From contig NZ_FXAM01000001.1 of the NCBI RefSeq assembly GCF_900155475.1, positions 2,924,881-2,988,880 of the forward strand: a DNA stretch of 64,000 nucleotides. The letters are read 5' to 3'. The stretch is from Methylomagnum ishizawai (lineage in GTDB: Bacteria > Pseudomonadota > Gammaproteobacteria > Methylococcales > Methylococcaceae). Made by a program: the position numbers and the translations under genes. Positions 26,590 through 35,471 of the stretch are shown piece by piece; position 1 is the stretch's first letter; each line of letters begins with the position of its first letter. Under the pieces are notes generated by a model, which saw only the letters and a program-made list of their open reading frames with translations, searched no databases and had not been told where the DNA came from.

Positions 26590-28427
26590 TGGCCACCACG
26601 CCACAAACGTTCCCCCAAGCCCGAAGACGGACGCGGCGAACTTTTGATCGCCCCTTCCAACACCGCGGGCAAACCGCGGATTTCAGCTTTGTGGCGGGCG
26701 CGGGTGATGGCGGTATAAACCAAGGGCCGGTCCAATACCGGGCTTTCAGCCTCGGGCAGCAGTAGCAAAACCTCGTCGAATTCCGAACCCTGGCTCTTAT
26801 GCACGGTCATGGCGTACACGGTCTCATGTTCGGGCAACCGCCCCGGCGCGAAGCCGCGCACCCGGCCATCGGCATCCTCGAAATAGACCCGGAGCTCCCC
26901 TTCCAGGAACAAAGCCACGCCGATATCACCGTTGAACAAGCGCAGGTCGTAATCGTTGCGGGTCACGATGACCGGACGCCCGGCATACCAGCGGGTACCG
27001 GGCCACAACCGCCGCTGCGCCCATAGCCGCTCCTCGAATTGCCGGTTCACACCCCGCGCCCCGCGTCCGCCCTCGCGATGGGCGGTCAGCACGCGGAAGC
27101 GGTCGAAGGCCCGCAGGGTTTCCCGCGGCTCGGCTTCGGCGTCCACCGCCGCGAAATAAGCGGCGTAGCCCTGCGCCATGCGCTCGGCCAAGTCCTGGAC
27201 CTGCTTGCCGCGCTCGCGCACAAAAGCCAGATCGGCATGATCGCCCTTGTTCAACAAATCCAGCGCGGGCTTGGGGCGGCCTTCGTTGACCAAGCGGGCC
27301 AGGGCACCGATGCCGCTGTCCTCGCGGAAGCGATGGCTATGGGTCAGCAGGGCCACGCAATTGGAAAGCGCCGGGGGGAACATATCGCTGCTGGCGACCG
27401 GCACGCCCGACGCCTCGCGCAATTGCGCGGCGAAATCCAGGCCGTAGCCCTGGCTGGCGCAAAGATCGCCAAACACCGAACCCGCCTCCACCGCCGCGAG
27501 TTGGTCCTTGTCGCCCAAGAGAATCAAGCGGGCGTGTTCCGGCAGGGCATCGACCAGCTTCGCCATCAGGGCAAGGTCGATCATCGAGGCCTCGTCCACC
27601 ACGGCCACATCAACGGGCAGCGGATTGTCGCGATGATGGCGGAAATACACCGAATCGGGCCGCGCGCCCAGCAAGCGGTGCAAGGTGCAGGCGGTGTCGG
27701 GGATGGCGGCGCGGAGGGCGTCGGGGCAATCCAGTTTTTGCTTTTGGTTGCGGATGGCTTCCTGCACCCTGGCGGCGGCTTTGCCGGTAGGGGCGGCGAG
27801 GGCGATACGCAAAGGCCGGTCCCCGGCCTGGGCTTGCAGGGCGGCGAGGATACGCACCACGGTCGAAGTCTTGCCGGTACCCGGCCCCCCCGAAATCACG
27901 CAAAACCGCCGCAACACCGCCACCGCCGCCGCCAATTTCTGGCGGTCGGGGATTTCCCGGTTATGGGCGAACAAACGGTCGAGATCGGCCCGGAGGCGCG
28001 GGAGGTCGATACCTGCCGCAGGGCTTTCGGCCAAATCCAACAACCGCTCGGCCAGTTTGCGCTCGTAATTCCAATAGCGGGCCAGATAGAGGCGCGAACC
28101 CGTATCGAGGATCAAGGGCGCGAACTGGCCGGGCGGGCCGACCAAGCGCGAGCGCCCCAACCGTGCCTGCCACTCGGCGAGGGCGGGCAGTTCGACCGGA
28201 TCGGTCCCGTCCTCGGGCAGGATCGTGGTACCGGCATAATCGGCGAGGCGCAGGCAAACCTGGCCTCCGGCCACCGCCAGACAGGCCAGCCGCACAGCCC
28301 AAGCCACCGCCGGATCGTCCTCGCCGCCCAAACGGCACAGATAGGCGGCGAATTGCCGACCCAGAGGTGAACCCTCCGGCACGGGCGGTGGGACGGCGGG
28401 TTTGACGGCGGGGGTTTCGGCACTCAT
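26586..28427 (-). CDS. recD: RecBCD exonuclease V subunit alpha, RecD
   Basis: 613-residue SF1B 5'-3' helicase. Walker A is CVISGGPGTGKTSTV (residues about 166-180), motif Ia ALAAPTGKAAARVQEA, motif II VAVVDEASMIDLALM, motif III LILLGDKDQLAAVEAGSVFGD, motif V YAMTVHKSQGSEFDEV and motif VI LVYTAITRARHK. The start at 28427 is chosen because the 20 upstream codons look non-coding. It is separated from recB by 5 kb and lies on the opposite strand. Confidence 0.95.
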   Translation of the reverse strand: MSAETPAVKPAVPPPVPEGSPLGRQFAAYLCRLGGEDDPAVAWAVRLACLAVAGGQVCLRLADYAGTTILPEDGTDPVELPALAEWQARLGRSRLVGPPGQFAPLILDTGSRLYLARYWNYERKLAERLLDLAESPAAGIDLPRLRADLDRLFAHNREIPDRQKLAAAVAVLRRFCVISGGPGTGKTSTVVRILAALQAQAGDRPLRIALAAPTGKAAARVQEAIRNQKQKLDCPDALRAAIPDTACTLHRLLGARPDSVYFRHHRDNPLPVDVAVVDEASMIDLALMAKLVDALPEHARLILLGDKDQLAAVEAGSVFGDLCASQGYGLDFAAQLREASGVPVASSDMFPPALSNCVALLTHSHRFREDSGIGALARLVNEGRPKPALDLLNKGDHADLAFVRERGKQVQDLAERMAQGYAAYFAAVDAEAEPRETLRAFDRFRVLTAHREGGRGARGVNRQFEERLWAQRRLWPGTRWYAGRPVIVTRNDYDLRLFNGDIGVALFLEGELRVYFEDADGRVRGFAPGRLPEHETVYAMTVHKSQGSEFDEVLLLLPEAESPVLDRPLVYTAITRARHKAEIRGLPAVLEGAIKSSPRPSSGLGERLWRGGQ

Positions 28428-28479
28428 GGCACACTCGGCGGAAAGCTTGGGATGCGGAATGATAGGTCGAAACCCCGCC

Positions 28480-28962
28480 TCAACCACAACCGCCCACCAT
28501 CACCCTGACCTGTCGGCTCGCGCCATAAAACCGGCCCCCGGCCTCGACGAGGGCCAGCACCGGACCGGAGGCGTTGAGCTTGACCCGGAGCGAGGCGTAA
28601 CCGTCCGCGCCGTGCTCGAAATCGAAGCGGGCCAACAGCGGTCCGGGATTGTTCTCAGCGAAGATGAACAACCGCGTGGTATCGGGCAAGCGGCTTTCGA
28701 CCGTGACCGGCACAATGGCCCCGTTCTCGGCCAGGGACGGAACCTCCAGAGCGACCGCCGGGGATTCGGTCCAATCACGCCCGCCCAAGACCGCGGCCAA
28801 AGCCGCCGGGAACGCCCCGGATGGCGGGTCGCCCCCTCCGGCGGTGGCCGACCGCGCCGCCCCCCATAGCGGACGTCCACCCGCCAGCGCCGCCGCCCAG
28901 CCCGCCAACCACCGCAAAAACCCCCGCCGCGTCCCGGCCCCGTCTTGCGCTTGCATCGTCAT
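28480..28962 (-). CDS. Orphan SoxY-like sulfur carrier protein, Tat-exported
   Basis: 160 residues. A twin-arginine signal (GTRRGFLRWLAGWAAALAGG) is followed by a SoxY-like Ig-fold domain with the strand pattern AIVPVTVESRLPDTTRLFIF and FDFEHGADGYASLRVKL. The C-terminus is VRVMVGGCG, the swinging arm whose Cys carries the sulfur substrate in SoxYZ. Canonical SoxY ends GGCGG; one Gly is missing here. No soxZ, soxA, soxX or soxB is in the window. The start is the ATG 5 bases after AAGGAG. Confidence 0.75.
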   Translation of the reverse strand: MTMQAQDGAGTRRGFLRWLAGWAAALAGGRPLWGAARSATAGGGDPPSGAFPAALAAVLGGRDWTESPAVALEVPSLAENGAIVPVTVESRLPDTTRLFIFAENNPGPLLARFDFEHGADGYASLRVKLNASGPVLALVEAGGRFYGASRQVRVMVGGCG

Positions 28963-29158
28963 ATCCACTCCTTAAAATTTCCGCCAAACCGCGTTCGTCC
29001 GGTCCCGCCCGCCTGGGAAAAACCGATTGTCTTGTATACTTGCCCCGCCTATCGTACCGTCCGCCCCAACACCCATGAACCCCACCCGCCCCGGTCCGCA
29101 AGCACCACGGCGGGCTTATACTTAACCTTCCAAACCGCAGCCCATCCAAGGTAAGCCT

Positions 29159-30388
29159 ATGAGTCTATGGAAAAAATTGCTAAAAATCGGTCGGACGGAA
29201 CCCGCCAAGCCAGAACCGCAACCCACAGCGGAAGCCACCCCGTCCGCCGCGTCCTCCGATCCGGCTCCCACCGATCCGTCGGAAACTGACGCCCTCATCC
29301 AGGAGCCCGAAACCGAAGCGGAACCCACAGCGGTGGAAGAAGAAGCCGAAGACACGGTCGAAGACCCCACCGGGCCACGGCCTGGCGCGACGGCCCAGCG
29401 CGGTGCGAAAACCAGGGAATCCGACGCGGTTCTCGCCCAACGCGAAGTCCTCAGGCGCTCCCCAGACGCGGCCGGCTTCGCCCAGTTGGCCCGGCTGCTG
29501 ATCGAGGATAAAGCCCTCCAGACCGCACTCGCGGAAACCGTGCGGAGCTTGACGCAATACCCGGATTCCACCGAACTCCTCGCGCTCAAGGGCGACATCC
29601 ATCTGGGGATCAAGCAATGGGCCGAAGCCGAAACCGCCTTCCGGCAAGCCCTGGCGCAAGCCCCCGAGTGGCCCGCCGCCCTGCGCGGCCTCGCCCTGCT
29701 GGCGGAAAAGGCCAAGGACTGGGAACAAGCCCTGGTCCGCTGGCAAACCTGCCAACAGTACCATCCCGACCATCCCGACGCCGCCGACTGGCGGGCTGCC
29801 GAGGTGCGGGCGCTGATCCGTCTAGGACGTCATGAAACGGCGGAAACCCTGGCTACCGAACTGGCCGCAAGCCATCCCGAGCGGGCGGCCGGCCCTGTCG
29901 CCCTCGCCCAAACCGCCGCCGCCCGCCAGGATTGGGAGGCCGCCATCCAGCGTTGGCAAACCTGCCTGGAACGCTTCCCGGACCATGGCGACGCCGCCGA
30001 TTGGCGGGTCGAACTGGCCGCGGCCCTGGTCCAAGCCGGCCACCATGGCGCAGCGAAACAGCATTACCGGACCCTGCTGGACCAAAACAGCCACCTGCTG
30101 GACGCCTACGAAGGCTTGGCCACCATCGCCGAGGCGCAAGACCAAGCCGACAAGGCCATCGACCGCTACCAGGATTGCCTCGCCCTGCGGCCCAAGCATC
30201 CCAAGGCCAAGCGCTGGCGGTTCAAGATCGGCAACCTGCTGATGAAGCTCGGCAAGCTCGAAGCGGCGGAATGCGAATTCCAAGCCCTGGCCGACCAATA
30301 CCCCGGCGAAGCCCTGGGCGAGAAAGGCTTGCAGAGAATCGCCAAGCTGCGCAGCCGACCCACCAAGCCAGCGGCGAAGGCGGAATAG
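29159..30388 (+). CDS. TPR repeat protein with acidic N-terminal region
   Basis: 409 residues. After a short basic start (SLWKKLLKIGRT) comes an acidic Pro/Glu-rich stretch (about 15-85). The rest is tetratricopeptide repeats, including GDIHLGIKQWAEAETAFRQA and two related units with the shared phrase D-A-A-D-W-R (at about 205 and 280). No catalytic domain or signal peptide is visible. It is a protein-interaction scaffold with no recognisable partner. An AAGGT-type Shine-Dalgarno precedes the ATG. It is followed by a strong hairpin and then the membrane protein gene. Confidence 0.7.
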   Translation: MSLWKKLLKIGRTEPAKPEPQPTAEATPSAASSDPAPTDPSETDALIQEPETEAEPTAVEEEAEDTVEDPTGPRPGATAQRGAKTRESDAVLAQREVLRRSPDAAGFAQLARLLIEDKALQTALAETVRSLTQYPDSTELLALKGDIHLGIKQWAEAETAFRQALAQAPEWPAALRGLALLAEKAKDWEQALVRWQTCQQYHPDHPDAADWRAAEVRALIRLGRHETAETLATELAASHPERAAGPVALAQTAAARQDWEAAIQRWQTCLERFPDHGDAADWRVELAAALVQAGHHGAAKQHYRTLLDQNSHLLDAYEGLATIAEAQDQADKAIDRYQDCLALRPKHPKAKRWRFKIGNLLMKLGKLEAAECEFQALADQYPGEALGEKGLQRIAKLRSRPTKPAAKAE

Positions 30389-30395
30389 GCGCTCC

Positions 30396-30429
30396 CCGCC
30401 CCGCGGATTCCTTGGAATCCGCGGGGCGG
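30396..30429 (+). terminator. Very strong GC-rich hairpin between two genes
   Basis: Sixteen complementary base pairs (centre GGATTCC-TT-GGAATCC, flanked by GC-rich arms) with a two-base loop lie 7 bases after the TPR gene stop and 48 bases before the next ATG. There is no T-run, so it is either a factor-dependent terminator or an mRNA stem that separates expression of the two genes. Confidence 0.6.
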
Positions 30430-30476
30430 CCCCCCGCGCCCCCGCCGCCGATTTCCCCAAGGCCCAGAGCCCAGCC

Positions 30477-31586
30477 ATGGAACGCCTCTACCATCGCTTC
30501 TTCGACGCCCTGCCGATCCGCTTCCCGCACAGCGACGAAGACCTGCATCTGCTGACCCCGGAGGAACTGCGGCGGGTGCGCCGCACCGAACGCCGGGCCA
30601 TGGTGGCGGCGGTCCTGATCGAACTGGTGGCCTATCTCGCGATCTTCCTGCCGATCTACGCCTTCCCGGATGTCTTCGAAGGCCAAGCCGGGCGTATCGG
30701 CGGGCCGTTCCTGCACCTCGGGAACGGCATCCACTGGGAACGCGGGCTTTGGATGCTGGGCATAACCCTGTTGGAATTGTACGCGCTGTTGCTCCTGAAT
30801 CTCGCGGCGGTCCACGGCATCGCGGTGGCGACCGGCTATATCCGGCGCGACCGGCGGGCCGGGGAAACCCACGGCCTGATCCGCATCGCCCTGGAACGGC
30901 GCTCGGGCGAGCAACGGGTCTACGGCATCGACCCGTTCGAGGGCTTGACGCCCTGGCTGGTCTATCTCTACCTGTTGTTCAACCGGCTCAAGGGCTTGAT
31001 CGGCAGCGCCCTGATGCGGGCGGCGCTGTCGAACCTGTTCGGGCGGGAGTTGCTGCGGGTCTACCTGGATTTCTCGGGGATGCCGATCTACATGGCGGTC
31101 AACGCCTACACCACCCATACGATCCTGCGCAACGCCAGGGTGGTGGTGATGGGCCAGACCTCCATCGATCTCATCGTGCGGCGCTTGCCGGAATTCCGGC
31201 CCGAGCCTGCGGAACTGGGGCTGATCTACGACACCCTGCAATATATCGCGGTCAACAAGCGCGATTTCCACGCCAACCATTACCATCTCACCAAGGCCGT
31301 GGTCGAGTGGTTCGGCATCCCGGTCGAACCCTACCATCCGCTGCCGCCGGATTATCTCCAAAAGCTCAAGACGGCCCGCCCGCGGGTCGCCGATATCTGC
31401 CATCTCATCATCGTGCTGGGCTTCCTGCTGGACGGGCGCTTGTCCGGGCGGGAGCGCCGCCAACTGGCCCGGTTGCGGGAACTGGGGGTGTTGGACCTGA
31501 GCGCGGCGGACTTGGAAGACTACCTGCGCGATTTCGTCGATGGGCAGGGACTGGAAGCGGTCACGGCCCGCTATCTCGGCGGTTAG
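30477..31586 (+). CDS. Uncharacterised membrane protein
   Basis: 369 residues. Two hydrophobic segments near residues 42-62 (MVAAVLIELVAYLAIFLPIY) and 92-118 (MLGITLLELYALLLLNLAAV) look like membrane spans, with a possible third near 160-175 (TPWLVYLYLLF). The C-terminal half is soluble and helical with a conserved-looking HANHYHLTKAVVEWFG stretch. The end (ICHLIIVLGFLLDGRLSGRE onward) resembles a helical bundle. I cannot name the family. It lies upstream of the flagellar operon on the same strand but is separated from it by a sigma-54 promoter. Confidence 0.6.
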   Translation: MERLYHRFFDALPIRFPHSDEDLHLLTPEELRRVRRTERRAMVAAVLIELVAYLAIFLPIYAFPDVFEGQAGRIGGPFLHLGNGIHWERGLWMLGITLLELYALLLLNLAAVHGIAVATGYIRRDRRAGETHGLIRIALERRSGEQRVYGIDPFEGLTPWLVYLYLLFNRLKGLIGSALMRAALSNLFGRELLRVYLDFSGMPIYMAVNAYTTHTILRNARVVVMGQTSIDLIVRRLPEFRPEPAELGLIYDTLQYIAVNKRDFHANHYHLTKAVVEWFGIPVEPYHPLPPDYLQKLKTARPRVADICHLIIVLGFLLDGRLSGRERRQLARLRELGVLDLSAADLEDYLRDFVDGQGLEAVTARYLGG

Positions 31587-31772
31587 CGCCAGGAATCCGT
31601 CACTGCTACATTGGCAAATCCTACCCACCCGCACCGCGCCATCCGGCCCGCGACCGGATCGTGCCACCGGCCCTCCGCACCTCATATCTCTTTGAATTCA
31701 AAGAATTAGCCTGGGCAAGCGGTCGCGGAACCCGCCCTCCCCGCCCGTCCGAATTCCGCCATTCCCCACTCG

Positions 31773-31788
31773 TGGCACGGCTTCTGCA
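31773..31788 (+). promoter_or_regulatory. Sigma-54 (RpoN) promoter of the flgB operon
   Basis: TGGCACGGCTTCTGCA has the invariant GG and GC exactly 10 bases apart and differs from the consensus TGGCACG-N4-TTGCA at one position. It lies 34 bases upstream of the flgB ATG. In polar-flagellated gammaproteobacteria the basal-body and hook operon is a class III gene set driven by RpoN with an FleQ/FlrC-type activator, which fits. Confidence 0.85.
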
Positions 31789-31821
31789 AAATCCGTCGCA
31801 ACCGTACACGAGGATTCCGCC

Positions 31822-32223
31822 ATGGGCAGCATCAGTTTCGCCAACGCCTTAGGGATACACCCGCTCGCGCTCAAGCTGCGCGACCGCCGCACCGAACTCC
31901 TGGCCTCCAACCTGGCGAACGTCGATACGCCGCATTACAAGGCCCGCGATATCGATTTCCGCAAGGTGCTGAAGGGCGTGACCGACCCCGACCCCGCGCT
32001 CGGCCTGAGCCTGACCCATCCCGCCCATATCGATATCGACCCCATCCCCAAGGAACCCCCGACCCTCTACCGCATCCCGGCCCAGCCCAGCATGGACGGC
32101 AACACCGTGGAATCGGAGCAGGAACATGTCCGCTTCGGCGAAAACGCCCTGCAATACGAAGCTTCGCTGAATTTCGTCGGCAGCGATTTCGCCGGTCTCA
32201 AAACCGCCATCAAAGGAGAATAA
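31822..32223 (+). CDS. flgB: Flagellar proximal rod protein FlgB
   Basis: 133 residues, the usual length. The N-terminus carries LALKLRDRRTELLASNLANV with NVDTPHYKARDIDF, the rod-family signature, and the C-terminal helix reads QYEASLNFVGSDFAGLKTAI. It forms part of the proximal rod. It is the first gene behind the sigma-54 promoter, with flgC starting 2 bases after its stop. Confidence 0.95.
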   Translation: MGSISFANALGIHPLALKLRDRRTELLASNLANVDTPHYKARDIDFRKVLKGVTDPDPALGLSLTHPAHIDIDPIPKEPPTLYRIPAQPSMDGNTVESEQEHVRFGENALQYEASLNFVGSDFAGLKTAIKGE

Positions 32224-32225
32224 CC

Positions 32226-32663
32226 ATGCCTTCCTTCAAGATTTTCGACATCGCCAGCTCCGGCATGGCGGCCCAGACCGTGCGCCTCAACCTGGTGGCG
32301 AGCAACCTCGCCAATGCCGAGACCGTCAGCAGCAGCATCAACAACACCTACCGCTCGCGCCAGCCGGTGTTCGCGGCCCAGCTCAAAGACGCTCTGGGCC
32401 AAAGGGTGGACAAGGGCCAGGCCGACGAAGCCGTGGGCGTCGAGGTCTTGGGCGTGGTGGAGAGCCAGACACCGATGCGGGTGGAATACGTCCCCAGCCA
32501 TCCCTTGGCCAACAAGGACGGTTATATCTTCCGGCCCAACGTCAACCCCATCGAAGAACTCACCAACATGATGTCCGCCTCGCGTTCCTACCAGGACAAC
32601 ACCGAGGTGGTGAACACCGCCAAGCAGCTGATGCTGCAAACCCTGCGCATGGGCCAAGCCTAA
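32226..32663 (+). CDS. flgC: Flagellar proximal rod protein FlgC
   Basis: 145 residues. IFDIASSGMAAQTVRLNLVA and ASNLANAETV at the N-terminus and NMMSASRSYQDNTEVVNTAK near the C-terminus are FlgC hallmarks. It builds the proximal rod with FlgB and FlgF. It lies tightly between flgB and flgD. Confidence 0.96.
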   Translation: MPSFKIFDIASSGMAAQTVRLNLVASNLANAETVSSSINNTYRSRQPVFAAQLKDALGQRVDKGQADEAVGVEVLGVVESQTPMRVEYVPSHPLANKDGYIFRPNVNPIEELTNMMSASRSYQDNTEVVNTAKQLMLQTLRMGQA

Positions 32664-32675
32664 GGAGCAACCGCC

Positions 32676-33359
32676 ATGGCCGTGGATACCAATACCTTGC
32701 AAGCCCTGGGGCTCTCGCCCGCCGCGACGGCGGCGACGAGCGGCACCCGCACCGCCAACAACAAGCTGGTCAGCCAGGACCAATTCCTCAAGCTGATGAC
32801 CGCCCAGCTCAACAACCAAAACCCGATGAGCCCGCAGGACAGCACCCAATTCCTCAGCCAGATGGCCCAGTTCAGCATGGTCAGCGGCATCCAGGATTTG
32901 CAGTCCTCGTTCAACAGCTTTTCCGGCGCGATCCAACAAAACCAATCGCTGTCGGCGTCCAATCTGGTCGGGCATTCGGCTTCGGTCGCCTCGGACAAGG
33001 CGATGCTGCCGGGCAATGGCACGCTGAAGGGCGAGATGGTGCTGCCCGCCGCCGCTTCCGCGGTGACGCTGCGGATCACCGACAGCAACGGAACCTTGAT
33101 GAAGGTGGAAAACCTGGGACCGCAAAGCCAAGGCAACCTACCCTTCGCCTGGGACGGCACCCAGGACGGCGGCGGCCTGGCCCAGCCGGGGCTTTACACC
33201 GTCAAGGCCGAGGCGGTCATCGGCGGCCAAACCACGGCCCTGACCACCCAGGCCACCGCGCCAGTGACCGGCGTGACCTTGGGCGGGGCCAAGGGGATGC
33301 AGGTGGAACTGCAAGGGCTCGGCAGCTACGCCCTGAGCGATATCCAATCCGTGAATTAA
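32676..33359 (+). CDS. flgD: Flagellar hook assembly scaffold FlgD
   Basis: 227 residues. The FlgD N-terminal motif QFLKLMTAQLNNQNPMSPQD is followed by FLSQMAQFSMVSGI. The C-terminal half contains the FlgD Ig-like and tudor domains (GNLPFAWDGTQDGGGLAQPG). It caps the growing hook and is absent from the finished structure. Confidence 0.95.
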   Translation: MAVDTNTLQALGLSPAATAATSGTRTANNKLVSQDQFLKLMTAQLNNQNPMSPQDSTQFLSQMAQFSMVSGIQDLQSSFNSFSGAIQQNQSLSASNLVGHSASVASDKAMLPGNGTLKGEMVLPAAASAVTLRITDSNGTLMKVENLGPQSQGNLPFAWDGTQDGGGLAQPGLYTVKAEAVIGGQTTALTTQATAPVTGVTLGGAKGMQVELQGLGSYALSDIQSVN

Positions 33360-33383
33360 CCCGAACGACACGAGGTCGCCCCC

Positions 33384-34652
33384 ATGAGCTTCAGCATCGC
33401 CCTCAGCGGACTCACCGCCGCCCAGAACCTCCTCTCCGTGACCGGCAACAATATCGCCAACGCCAATAGCACGGGCTTCAAGGAATCGCGCTCGGAATTC
33501 GCCGATATGTACGCCAGCACCTTCGCCAATATCACGGCGACCACGCCGGGGATGGGCGTGCGTATCGCCAACGACGCCCAGCAATTCCGCCAAGGCACCC
33601 TGGACAGCACCGGCAACACCTTGGATTTAGGCATCAATGGCGAAGGTTTCTTCGTGCTGGGCCAGAGCCTCGACAACACCCAGGCCCAGCTCTACAGCCG
33701 CAACGGCACATTCCACGCCAACCAGGACGGCTACGTGGTGAATAACGACAACCAGCCCTTGCTGCTCCACACCGCCAATGGCGACACCGCCGCCGCCGGC
33801 TTCAGCAGTTCGCTACAAGCCCTGCGGCTCGACACCACGCAAAGCGCCCCCCAGGCCACCACGACCGTCAACGAATCGGTGAACCTGAATTCCAACAGCA
33901 AGACCCCGGTGGACGCCAACGGCGCCACCCTGGCCTTCAACGCCAACGACGCGACCACCTACAACTGGTCGAACGCCATCACCACCTATGATTCGCTGGG
34001 CGATAGCCATCTGGTGACCAATTATTTCGTGAAGGATTTGAACACCGCCGGGCAGTGGAACATGTACAGCGCCATCGACGGCACCGTCCTTTCGACCACC
34101 TCGACCCCGCTGGCCTTCGACAGCAACGGCAACCTGACCAATGTCAACGGGGCCGCCTCGACCACGCTCGCCCTGCCCGAATACACCATCCCCGACAGCA
34201 ACGCCGCCGCGCTCAACATCACCCTGGATCTGGCCAAAAGCACCCAGCTGTCGGGAAGCTCCAGGGTGCTCGGCGTCACCCAGGACGGCTTGCCGGTCGG
34301 CAACCTGAGCGGGGTCAGCATCGACAAAACCGGCATCGTCTCCGCCAATTACAGCAACGGCGCAACCAAGACCCTGGGCCAAGTGGCCCTGGCCCGGTTC
34401 CAGAACGTGCAGGGCTTGCAGAAGATCGGCGACACCGAATGGACCCAGACCATCAACTCCGGCCCGGCCATCATCGGCGAGGCCGGGACCAGCGGTTTCG
34501 GGGCGATCAATTCGGGTTCCCTGGAACAATCGAACGTGGACATCGCCCAGCAGCTCATCAAGCTGATCGTGGCCCAGCAGTCCTACCAAGCCAATGCCCA
34601 GAGCATCACCACCGAGAACCAAGCCATCGATTCGGTCCTGAACATCCGCTGA
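33384..34652 (+). CDS. flgE: Flagellar hook protein FlgE
   Basis: 422 residues, close to the 400-aa family norm. N-terminus SFSIALSGLTAAQNLLSVTG and NNIANANSTGFKESRSEFAD; C-terminal hook and basal-body motif NVDIAQQLIKLIVAQQSYQA. The central domain (about 130-330) is Ser/Thr/Asn-rich and surface-exposed. It forms the universal joint between rod and filament. Confidence 0.96.
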   Translation: MSFSIALSGLTAAQNLLSVTGNNIANANSTGFKESRSEFADMYASTFANITATTPGMGVRIANDAQQFRQGTLDSTGNTLDLGINGEGFFVLGQSLDNTQAQLYSRNGTFHANQDGYVVNNDNQPLLLHTANGDTAAAGFSSSLQALRLDTTQSAPQATTTVNESVNLNSNSKTPVDANGATLAFNANDATTYNWSNAITTYDSLGDSHLVTNYFVKDLNTAGQWNMYSAIDGTVLSTTSTPLAFDSNGNLTNVNGAASTTLALPEYTIPDSNAAALNITLDLAKSTQLSGSSRVLGVTQDGLPVGNLSGVSIDKTGIVSANYSNGATKTLGQVALARFQNVQGLQKIGDTEWTQTINSGPAIIGEAGTSGFGAINSGSLEQSNVDIAQQLIKLIVAQQSYQANAQSITTENQAIDSVLNIR

Positions 34653-34692
34653 TCGGGGTGGGCGCAAGCATTCATAGAGAGGAGCCAAGACC

Positions 34693-35433
34693 ATGGACCG
34701 CGGCCTTTACATCGCGATGAGCGGTGCCAAGCAAATCCTGCATTCCCAGGATTCCAACTCCAACAACCTCGCGAACGCCAACACCACCGGCTTCCGCGCC
34801 GACCTCGACCAATTCAGGACCATGCCGATGTTCGGCGTGGGCCATCCCAGCCGGGTCTACGCGATGTCGGAACGGCCCGGCGTCAACTTTTCGGCGGCGG
34901 CTTTGCAAACCACGGGACGGGAATTGGACGTGGCCATCGATGGCGAGGGCTGGATCGCCGTGCGATCCAAGGACGGCAGCGAGGCCTATACCCGGGCAGG
35001 GGACTTGCATATCACCGCCCAAGGACAATTGGTGACGGGCAACGGACTCCAGGTCATGGGCAACAACGGCCCCATCGCCATCCCGCCGCAGGAAAAGATC
35101 GAGATCGACCGCGACGGCAGCATCAACATCGTGCCGCAGGCCACGCCCATCGCCAACCTAGCCGTGATCGACCGGATCAAGCTGGTGAAGCCGCCCTTGG
35201 ACCAGATGGAAAAAGGTACCGACGGCCTGTTCCGGGTCAAGGGCGGACAACCCGCCCCCGCCGACGCCGGCGTGAAGCTGACCACGGGCACCCTGGAAGG
35301 CAGCAATGTCAGCACGGTCGGCGAGATGGTGCAGATGATCCAACTGGCCCGGCAGTTCGAGCATCAGATCAAGATGATGAAGACCATCGACGAGGATGGC
35401 GGGGCCAGCGCCCAGATCATGCGGATGGGCTGA
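34693..35433 (+). CDS. flgF: Flagellar proximal rod protein FlgF
   Basis: 246 residues. MDRGLYIAMSGAKQILHSQD with NSNNLANANTTGFRADLDQF is the FlgF N-terminus. VAIDGEGWIAVRSKDGSEAY and the C-terminal VGEMVQMIQLARQFEHQIKM complete the rod-protein pattern. It sits between flgE and flgG as in most gammaproteobacteria. Confidence 0.95.
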   Translation: MDRGLYIAMSGAKQILHSQDSNSNNLANANTTGFRADLDQFRTMPMFGVGHPSRVYAMSERPGVNFSAAALQTTGRELDVAIDGEGWIAVRSKDGSEAYTRAGDLHITAQGQLVTGNGLQVMGNNGPIAIPPQEKIEIDRDGSINIVPQATPIANLAVIDRIKLVKPPLDQMEKGTDGLFRVKGGQPAPADAGVKLTTGTLEGSNVSTVGEMVQMIQLARQFEHQIKMMKTIDEDGGASAQIMRMG

Positions 35434-35471
35434 AGCGACCCAAGAACCGAACCACACAATAGGCAACGACC

